Assembly: GCA_002721895.1 (NCBI GenBank)
Contig: PBLV01000031.1
Span: forward strand, 1-20,175
Direction of reading: 5' to 3'
From: Verrucomicrobiales bacterium
Lineage (GTDB): Bacteria; Verrucomicrobiota; Verrucomicrobiae; Limisphaerales; UBA1100
DNA: 20,175 bases
Position numbers and translations under genes: made by a program. The notes beneath the pieces are model-generated. The model searched no databases and had not been told where the DNA came from. It saw only the letters and a list, made by a program, of their open reading frames with translations. Shown here piece by piece: positions 14,233-20,175 of the stretch. The first letter of the stretch is position 1. Each line of letters begins with the position of its first letter.

Positions 14233-15651
14233 ATGAAAATGTTCCTGAAAGGCGACTGGGCCGAGCGTGATGACCGCATCGACGTGATCAATCCGTACAA
14301 CGGCGAGGCCTTTGACACTGTGCCGGCGGCGACTCCGGCGGATGTGACGGCAGCGGTGGATGGGCTCGTGGAGGGTGCCAAGGTGATGGCGGCGTTGCCG
14401 GCGCTGGAGCGGTGCGCGATTTTGCGGAAAGCGGCGGTGCTGTTGCAGAAGCGCGAGGAGGAAGTCGGCACACTCATTTCGACCGAGGAAGGCAAGATTC
14501 TCGCGGAAGGCAAGCTGGAGGTCACGCGCGCGGCGGAGACGATTGATGTCTCAGCAGATGAAGCGCGACGCATCACCGGCGAGGTGCTGCCGTTGGACGC
14601 CGCGCCCGGCGGGGCAGGCAAGTTCGGGTTCACCCTGCGCGTGCCCGTCGGCATTGTGGCGGCGATCACTCCGTTTAACTTCCCGCTCAACCTCGTCGCG
14701 CACAAGGTTGGTCCTGCAATCGCGGCGGGCAACGCGGTGCTCATCAAGCCTGCCACCGACACACCGCTTTCGGCGCTCAAGCTCGTGGAGATTCTGCTCG
14801 ATGCGGGACTGCCGCCCGAAGCCATCGCATGTGTCACCGGTCCGGGTGGTTCCATCGGCGCGGCAATTTGCGCGGAGGATCGCATTCGCAAAATCAGCTT
14901 CACCGGCAGCGCCGAGGTGGGCAAAGCGATCTGTGCCGCGGCCGGGCTCAAGCGCGTGACAATGGAGCTTGGCTCCAACAGCCCGCTCATCGTGCTGGAC
15001 GATGCCGATCTCGAGAAGGTCGCCACTGCCACCGTCGCCACCGGTTTCGCCAATGCCGGCCAGGTTTGCATCTCCTGCCAACGCGTCATCGCCACCGGCG
15101 GCATCCACGATGATTTGCTTGATGCCCTGCAACCGCGCGTCAGTGCGCTGAGCGCCGGAGATCAGTTGAACGAATCCACCAACGTCGGCCCGCTCGTACG
15201 CGAAGGCGACGCGGCGCGTGTGGCCGATTGGGTGAGCGACGCCGCCGGCAATGGCGCCCACCTCCTCTGCGGCGGCGAACGCGAAGGCGCCATCGTGCAG
15301 CCTGCGCTACTCGCCAACGTGCGCCCGGACATGCGCCTGAGCTGCGACGAACTCTTCGGCCCCGCCGTGGGCGTGACACGTGCGGCGAGTATCGATGAAG
15401 CCATCGCGTTGGCCAATGACACGAAATACGGCCTGAGCGCCGGTATCTTTACTGAGAACCTCGACGCCGCCTTGCGGTTTGCCCGCGAGGTGGAAAGTGG
15501 CAACCTGCATATCAATTGGGGGCCGATGTGGCGCGCAGATTTCATGCCGTACGGCGGATTGAAGGACAGCGGGCTGGGCAAGGAAGGTCCCAAATATGCC
15601 ATCGAAGAGATGACCGAGACGAAGATGGTGGTGATTCATTCCAATGAATAA
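14233..15651 (+). CDS. NAD(P)-dependent aldehyde dehydrogenase family protein
   Basis: 472 residues, a full-length member of the aldehyde dehydrogenase superfamily, cytoplasmic. It oxidises an aldehyde to a carboxylate with NAD(P). Visible: oxyanion Asn149 (ITPFNFPLN), cofactor-binding Lys172 (LIKPATDTP), FTGSAEVG (223-230), general base Glu245 (TMELGSNSPLIV), nucleophile Cys279 (GQVCISCQRV), ELFGPAVGV and the C-terminal LHINWGPMWRADFMPYGGLK region. Cys at +3 after the catalytic Cys and a short N-terminus recall the lactaldehyde, glycolaldehyde and phosphonoacetaldehyde branches, but the substrate cannot be assigned. An in-frame ATG at 14239 is an alternative start. Palindrome C precedes it. 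The aldolase at 4223 may make an aldehyde, but nothing in the DNA links the two. Confidence 0.93.
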   Translation: MKMFLKGDWAERDDRIDVINPYNGEAFDTVPAATPADVTAAVDGLVEGAKVMAALPALERCAILRKAAVLLQKREEEVGTLISTEEGKILAEGKLEVTRAAETIDVSADEARRITGEVLPLDAAPGGAGKFGFTLRVPVGIVAAITPFNFPLNLVAHKVGPAIAAGNAVLIKPATDTPLSALKLVEILLDAGLPPEAIACVTGPGGSIGAAICAEDRIRKISFTGSAEVGKAICAAAGLKRVTMELGSNSPLIVLDDADLEKVATATVATGFANAGQVCISCQRVIATGGIHDDLLDALQPRVSALSAGDQLNESTNVGPLVREGDAARVADWVSDAAGNGAHLLCGGEREGAIVQPALLANVRPDMRLSCDELFGPAVGVTRAASIDEAIALANDTKYGLSAGIFTENLDAALRFAREVESGNLHINWGPMWRADFMPYGGLKDSGLGKEGPKYAIEEMTETKMVVIHSNE

Positions 15652-15709
15652 CGCGGGCCTCATCGAGAGGTAACTTGTCATTCACTTGGCGCGTATGCAT
15701 GGAGATCGC

Positions 15710-16333
15710 ATGAAGATTACATTGCTCTCACTCAGCACGGTTCTAGCCATCGGTGTTGCCTGCGGAAAAAAGAATGGTGGCGCGGCCGCCAATGCCGCCC
15801 CTGCTCCCCATCAGGAAAATAATCCCGTCACGAGTGAAAATGCTCCCGTCACAAATCCTCAACCCAGCAAACCAGCTCCCTCGGGTGACGAAATCTTGGA
15901 TGCGGCGGCCAAAGGGGATGTTGCCCGCATCAAGGCGCTCATTGCGACGGGCGGAAATGTGAATGCCCGTGGAAATGACGAAGCGTTTCCGCTGTTAAAC
16001 GCGTCGTCGTTTGGCCATTTGGATACCGTAATGGCACTGGTTAAAGCCAAGGCGGACTTGAACCTGCAAAATGCGCGTGGCGACACGGCGCTGCTCGCAG
16101 CTGCTTTCTTTGGCCATGCGGATATTGTCCAAGCGCTGCTGGATGCTGGCGCTAACAAAACGATCCGCAACAAATCAAACGCCACGGCACTCGACTCTGT
16201 CACCGGCCCTTTTGAAGAGGTGAAGCCGGTTTATGATTTTATCAACGGCATACTCTTCATCCCCATGGGCAAGCCGTTGGACTATGAGCGGATCAAACGG
16301 GAGCGTCCGAAGATTGCCGAGTTGCTGCGCTGA
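15710..16333 (+). CDS. Ankyrin-repeat lipoprotein, probably periplasmic
   Basis: 207 residues from ATG 15710, chosen because GGAG stands five bases before it; the upstream ATG at 15686 would put the signal too far in. Signal MKITLLSLSTVLAIGVAC (Cys18; the -3 Gly makes the lipobox weak). A Pro/Ala/Asn-rich disordered spacer follows at 19-58. Three ankyrin repeats cover about 59-156: EILDAAAKGDVARIKALIAT, then FPLLNASSFGHLDTVMALVK, then TALLAAAFFGHADIVQALLD. A partial fourth starts at 157. The tail holds a hydrophobic patch (FINGILFIPMG). Ankyrin repeats bind proteins, and here the signal implies binding outside the cytoplasm. The next gene, 23 bp downstream, carries ankyrin repeats of similar type inside a membrane acyltransferase, so the two are probably co-transcribed and may be partners. 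Confidence 0.85.
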   Translation: MKITLLSLSTVLAIGVACGKKNGGAAANAAPAPHQENNPVTSENAPVTNPQPSKPAPSGDEILDAAAKGDVARIKALIATGGNVNARGNDEAFPLLNASSFGHLDTVMALVKAKADLNLQNARGDTALLAAAFFGHADIVQALLDAGANKTIRNKSNATALDSVTGPFEEVKPVYDFINGILFIPMGKPLDYERIKRERPKIAELLR

Positions 16334-16356
16334 GGGCAGCATTCGGCCACCGCCAC

Positions 16357-18090
16357 ATGGAAGAGCCTCCGCCCACTCCAGAGAACAAGCGTTACCACGA
16401 CCTAGACGCCCTGCGCGCCTTTGCCATGCTGCTGGGTATTGCACTGCATGGGTTCATGTCGTTCATCCCTCTGCCCTTCGATGTTTGGCCGGCACAAGAA
16501 ATCCACCAAGACGACGCCTATGAAACAGCGCTGCACGCCATCCATGCGTTTCGCCTGCCTCTGTTCTTTGTTTTAAGTGGATTCTTCACGGCCATGCTTT
16601 GGCGGCGGCGTGGCTTGAAGGATTTGGCCAAGCACCGCGCGACGCGAATTCTCTGGCCGCTACTGACAGGCACGCTTCTGGTTTGGCCTCTTCTCATTCT
16701 GGTTGTCATGTTTGGCGCGCAAAAAGCGGGGCAACCGGAACAGGACACAGCGCCTTCGCGGAATCTTTGGGAAGCTGCCGCCGCGGGCAACATGGAGGCC
16801 ATGCGGAAGTTCATCGATGACGGAGCGGATGTTAACGCGAATGACCCACTCTTCGGAACAACGCCCCTGACTTGGGCAGCGTTGCTGGGAAAACCAAAGG
16901 CGGTTGACCTCCTCTTGAAAGAAAAAGCTCACCCCGACCGCCCCAACCGTGACGGAGGCACACCGTTGCACGCCGCCGCCTTTTTGGGGGAACAGGAATG
17001 TGTGAAGTTGTTGATTGAAGCGGACGCAAATGTAAATGCGCGCAACCACAATCAGGAAACACCCATGGATGTCACCACTGTTAGCTGGATTGTGACAAAG
17101 GGGATAGCCGATTTACTACAAATTCGGGTTGATGAAAAAGCCGTCAAAAAAGGCCGGGAAAGAAGCCGGCAGTTGTTGCAGGCCAATGGAGCTGTATACG
17201 GCAAATCCATGCCCAAACCCGAGCAGGATGATAAAAAGAAAGAGGACTTGTTCAGTGCCTTGTTGGGCCTTCTTGTTGCCGGAGCCATGGTGCCGGTGTT
17301 CCATCACCTTTGGTTTCTGTATTACCTAGCCTGGTTGGTTGCGGGTTTTGTACTGGTGGTTTGGCTGGCTGAAAAAAGAGGCTGGAACCCGTTACCAGGA
17401 TGGGTTACCGACACACCGTGGTGCTGGATCTGGCTTTTCATTTTCACATTGGTCCCACAGTTGATGATGGGAATCCTGAGCATGTTGGTCAGCCTTCCAA
17501 GCTTTGGGCCGGACACAGCCTCCGGCATTGTCCCGTGGCCGCCCAAGCTGCTGTACTACGCCGTGTTCTTTGCCGCCGGAGCGGCTTGGCACGGCACAAA
17601 TACTTTTGAGAAACATGTTGGACAGCACTGGTGGCTATGTTTGGCACTGGCTGTACCCGCGTTCCAGTTGGGATTGGGATGGTACGATGACCGCAACACA
17701 GCTTTCGAAAAAGCCGGGGATGAGAATTGGGCGGAAGTAGCACGCCTGCATGTAATCATGAGCATTGCCACGGTGGCGTACACTTGGCTGATGATCGCAG
17801 GCTGCATCGGCCTTTTTCGGTTCATCTGCCCCGGAAAAAATGGAAAGGTGCGCTATCTATCAGATGCCTCCTATTGGTTGTACTTGGCGCATCTGCCATT
17901 GATCATGGCCGTGCAAATTTGGGTAAGCGACTGGCAACAGCCGGGAATTTTGAAGTTTCTGTTCATTTGCACATTCACCACGGGCGTTTTGCTGATCGTC
18001 TACGAATATGCTGTAAGATACACATTCGTAGGCACGGCCCTCAACGGGCGCCGGACACGGGTAGAGGCTCCGCCCTCGAGTAGGGCTTGA
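16357..18090 (+). CDS. Membrane acyltransferase-3 family protein with ankyrin repeats inserted in an extracytoplasmic loop
   Basis: 577 residues. The N-terminus has the acyltransferase-3 signature, DLDALRAFAMLLGIALHGF, with Arg20 and His31 in RX10H spacing. Ten membrane helices are read at about 22-42, 63-81, 97-120, 317-336, 355-379, 396-412, 423-441, 462-489, 503-522 and 530-550. Between helices 3 and 4 lies a ~175-residue insert. It holds three clear ankyrin repeats (136-167, 168-200, 201-233: NLWEAAAAGNMEAMRKFIDD, TTPLTWAALLGKPKAVDLLL, TPLHAAAFLGEQECVKLLIE), a degenerate fourth (234-279) and a charged linker. The basic loop WRRRGLKDLAKHRATR (82-97) marks the cytoplasmic side, so the insert faces outward. 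The family moves acyl groups (acetyl, succinyl) to sugars of envelope glycans. The insert may recruit or sense a partner, perhaps the ankyrin lipoprotein encoded 23 bp upstream. No Shine-Dalgarno seen. Confidence 0.9.
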   Translation: MEEPPPTPENKRYHDLDALRAFAMLLGIALHGFMSFIPLPFDVWPAQEIHQDDAYETALHAIHAFRLPLFFVLSGFFTAMLWRRRGLKDLAKHRATRILWPLLTGTLLVWPLLILVVMFGAQKAGQPEQDTAPSRNLWEAAAAGNMEAMRKFIDDGADVNANDPLFGTTPLTWAALLGKPKAVDLLLKEKAHPDRPNRDGGTPLHAAAFLGEQECVKLLIEADANVNARNHNQETPMDVTTVSWIVTKGIADLLQIRVDEKAVKKGRERSRQLLQANGAVYGKSMPKPEQDDKKKEDLFSALLGLLVAGAMVPVFHHLWFLYYLAWLVAGFVLVVWLAEKRGWNPLPGWVTDTPWCWIWLFIFTLVPQLMMGILSMLVSLPSFGPDTASGIVPWPPKLLYYAVFFAAGAAWHGTNTFEKHVGQHWWLCLALAVPAFQLGLGWYDDRNTAFEKAGDENWAEVARLHVIMSIATVAYTWLMIAGCIGLFRFICPGKNGKVRYLSDASYWLYLAHLPLIMAVQIWVSDWQQPGILKFLFICTFTTGVLLIVYEYAVRYTFVGTALNGRRTRVEAPPSSRA

Positions 18091-18120
18091 TTCCAGGAAA
18101 CTGTCGATCCACGCTGAGGC

Positions 18121-20175
18121 ATGCACCGCTTGCAAATTATTGCCTTCGCATTGGTCACTATCGCCGCTGGCGCAGATGTAAAAAAAATACCCGAACCACT
18201 TCTTTCGCTGAACCGCATTTACGAAAAAAAAGAATTCACTGCAAAAAGTTACACCGTCAAATGGCTTGGGGCGGGACAAGGGTATGCGCGGATGGAGAAG
18301 TCGAAGGGGACGAAGGAGGCGCGGGATATTGTGCGGGTGGATCCGGCGACGGGGGAAAAGGAGATTCTCGTGGCGGCAAAGGCGTTGATTCCGGACGGCG
18401 AAAAGAAGCCGATGGCGGTGAGCGGGTACACGTTCACAAAGGACCTGAAGAAGGTGCTTATTTACACGAACACACGGCGTGTGTGGCGGGTGCATTCGCG
18501 CGGGGATTACTGGGTGCTCGATCGGGCGAGCGGCAAGCTTCAGAAGCTCGGCGGGGATGAGGCCAAGGAGGCGACGTTGATGTTCGCGAAGTTTTCGCCG
18601 GCGGACAACAACCGCGTGGCGTACGTGCGTGAACGTGACATTTATGTGGAGAATCTCGCCAGCGGCAAGGTGACGGCGCTGACGCAGCGTGTAAAACGGA
18701 CGGTGATCAACGGCACGTTTGACTGGGTGTACGAGGAGGAGCTGGGCCTGCGCGACGGCTTCCGCTGGAGCCCCGATGGAAAATCGATTGCTTACTGGCA
18801 GCTCGATGAGGATAGCGTGAAGGAGATGACGATGCTCAATCACGTGCCCGGCAATTACCCTCAGATCATTCAGTTTCGGTACCCGAAGGTGGGCGAGACC
18901 AATTCGCGTTGCCGCATCGGCGTGGTGCCGGCAACGGGCGGCGAGACGAAATGGGTTCAGGTGGAGGGCGATTCGCGCGAGCATTACTTGGCGCGCATGG
19001 AATGGGCGGATAACTCGACGCAACTTCTCATCCAGCGCCTGAACCGCCTGCAAAACCACAACACCGTGCTGCTTGCCGATGCGGCTACGGGCAAATTGCG
19101 AACGGTTTACACGGACAAGGATGACGCGTGGATCGAGGTGCGGTTTGGGTTTACCGATTGGGTGGGCGACCGCTTCACCTACGTCAGCGAGCGCGGCGGT
19201 TGGCGGCAGTTGTATCTCGTTTCACGCGAGGGTAAGGCCAGCAAAATCACCCGCGGCAAGTACGACATTGTGCGCATGCTCAAGGTGGATGCGGAAAACA
19301 ATTGCGCGTATTTCATGGCCTCGCCCAAGAACGCCACCGAACGGTATCTGTACCGCATTGGTTTGGATGGCAAGGGACTCAAGCGACTGTCGCCGGCCAA
19401 GCAACGCGGTTCGCATAGCTACAGCATCTCGCCGGATGCCCAGTGGGCGGTGCACACATTTTCGAGCATCCAATCGCCGCCGGTTACGCAACTGATCAAG
19501 CTGCCCACGCACGAGACGGTGCGCGTGTTTGAAGACAATAAAGCGCTGCGTGCGAAGGTGAAAACTTTGGCTCAACCGAAGCGCGAGTTTTTCAAAATCG
19601 ACATTGGCGACGGCGTGAAGGTGGACGCCTACGCCGTGCTGCCACCGAAGCTGGATCGTTCGAAAAAATATCCGCTGTTCATTTACGTTTACGGCGAGCC
19701 AGCCGGGCAGACGACCGTGAATCGCTGGTCCGGTCCCGGCGGGATGTGGCATTGGATGCTGGCGCAGCAGGGCTACGTGGTGATGAGCATCGATAACCGC
19801 GGCACCACCGCGCCGCGCGGCAACGCTTGGCGCAAGAGCATTTATCGGCAGGTGGGTATCCTTGCCTCCCAGGATCAGGCGGCGGCGGTGCGGCAGGTGT
19901 TGAAGGATCGACCGTATCTGGATGCCGAGCGCGTGGGCGTGTGGGGCTGGAGCGGCGGCGGCTCGATGACGCTCAATGCGCTATTCCGTTATCCGGACCT
20001 CTACCACACCGGCATCTCCATCGCGCCGGTGCCGGATCAGCGGCTCTACGACACCATTTATCAGGAACGCTACATGGGCCTGCCCCAGGACAACGCCGAT
20101 GGTTACAAGAACGGTTCGCCGATTACGTTCGCGAAAAACCTGAAGGGCAACTTGCAACTCATCCACGGCACGGCC
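18121..20175 (+). CDS. Dipeptidyl-peptidase IV-type (S9B) prolyl oligopeptidase family protease, 3' end cut by window
   Basis: 685 residues visible, open to the window end. Signal peptide MHRLQIIAFALVTIAAGA, so exported. An eight-bladed beta-propeller fills most of 40-480. The DPP-IV hallmark WVYEEELG is at 202-209, whose Glu pair binds the substrate N-terminus. The hydrolase domain starts near 500. It shows YVYGEPAGQ, SIDNRGTTAPRGNAWRKSIY and the nucleophile elbow GWSGGGS with Ser611 (most relatives have GWSYGG). The sequence ends at LIHGTA, just before the expected catalytic Asp (usually HGTADD), so Asp and His are not seen. The enzyme removes X-Pro or similar dipeptides from peptide N-termini in the periplasm. 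ATG 18121 is the first start after an in-frame TGA (18115-18117), 30 bp after the acyltransferase stop. Two runs of eight A (18180-18187, 18224-18231) lie near the start. Confidence 0.93.
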   Translation, partial: MHRLQIIAFALVTIAAGADVKKIPEPLLSLNRIYEKKEFTAKSYTVKWLGAGQGYARMEKSKGTKEARDIVRVDPATGEKEILVAAKALIPDGEKKPMAVSGYTFTKDLKKVLIYTNTRRVWRVHSRGDYWVLDRASGKLQKLGGDEAKEATLMFAKFSPADNNRVAYVRERDIYVENLASGKVTALTQRVKRTVINGTFDWVYEEELGLRDGFRWSPDGKSIAYWQLDEDSVKEMTMLNHVPGNYPQIIQFRYPKVGETNSRCRIGVVPATGGETKWVQVEGDSREHYLARMEWADNSTQLLIQRLNRLQNHNTVLLADAATGKLRTVYTDKDDAWIEVRFGFTDWVGDRFTYVSERGGWRQLYLVSREGKASKITRGKYDIVRMLKVDAENNCAYFMASPKNATERYLYRIGLDGKGLKRLSPAKQRGSHSYSISPDAQWAVHTFSSIQSPPVTQLIKLPTHETVRVFEDNKALRAKVKTLAQPKREFFKIDIGDGVKVDAYAVLPPKLDRSKKYPLFIYVYGEPAGQTTVNRWSGPGGMWHWMLAQQGYVVMSIDNRGTTAPRGNAWRKSIYRQVGILASQDQAAAVRQVLKDRPYLDAERVGVWGWSGGGSMTLNALFRYPDLYHTGISIAPVPDQRLYDTIYQERYMGLPQDNADGYKNGSPITFAKNLKGNLQLIHGTA

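Noticed and set aside
17245..17302. Extra membrane helix at residues 297-316 of the acyltransferase
   Set aside because: Counting it would put the ankyrin insert in the cytoplasm and break agreement between the N-terminal and C-terminal topology. A surface or re-entrant segment fits better.
17860..19059. Minus-strand open frame of 399 codons at the acyltransferase/DPP-IV junction
   Set aside because: It lies antisense to two well-supported genes, and its translation is Arg/His/Leu-rich without motifs.
1..20175. CRISPR array, phage, integrase, insertion sequence, tRNA or rRNA
   Set aside because: No regularly spaced direct repeats, transposase or integrase motifs, or cloverleaf or rRNA signatures were found on either strand by reading.

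Overview
The window looks like chromosomal DNA of a Verrucomicrobiota bacterium, possibly the Pedosphaera/Limisphaera side of the phylum. This is inferred from gene style: a single-chain glycyl-tRNA synthetase, a fused aldolase/short-chain dehydrogenase of the RhaEW type, many small lipoproteins, a secreted beta-helix protein, an SGNH sugar esterase, and intergenic palindromes of the CTCTGTG and GGCGCGCTG types. GC content is fairly high. No rRNA, tRNA, CRISPR array, integrase or transposase was seen. Coding density is high, and no gene-free stretch exceeds about 190 bases.

Layout. At 3-674 (+) lies the 3' end of a protein with small repeated beta modules. From 11114 down to 685 nearly everything is on the minus strand. 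In transcription order this run holds a glycine-zipper protein, an LpoB-like lipoprotein, a TPR-like lipoprotein (probably COG3014), a YcfL-like lipoprotein, a further lipoprotein, a secreted beta-helix protein, palindrome B, a bifunctional aldolase/dehydrogenase, palindrome A, glycyl-tRNA synthetase, LarB and a trypsin-like PDZ protease. A small plus-strand lipoprotein (11303-11626) converges on a second glycine-zipper gene (12203 down to 11556). From 12333 to the end all genes are on the plus strand: hisF, an SGNH esterase, palindrome C, an aldehyde dehydrogenase, an ankyrin lipoprotein, a membrane acyltransferase with an ankyrin domain inside it, and a dipeptidyl-peptidase IV-type protease cut by the window end.

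How the genes may work together. The stretch 6579-12203 is an envelope island of eight consecutive predicted exported products. Its core (LpoB-like, TPR lipoprotein, YcfL-like) resembles a conserved proteobacterial set linked to activation of peptidoglycan synthases. The two glycine-zipper proteins are clear paralogues. One of them carries a 16-bp tandem duplication that shifts its reading frame and pushes it into the neighbouring convergent gene.

The most unusual item is the pair at 15710-18090. An ankyrin lipoprotein is followed by a ten-helix acyltransferase-3 protein whose third extracytoplasmic segment is replaced by about four ankyrin repeats. Topology reasoning places both ankyrin modules outside the cytoplasmic membrane. 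They may form a periplasmic module for modifying cell-surface glycans.
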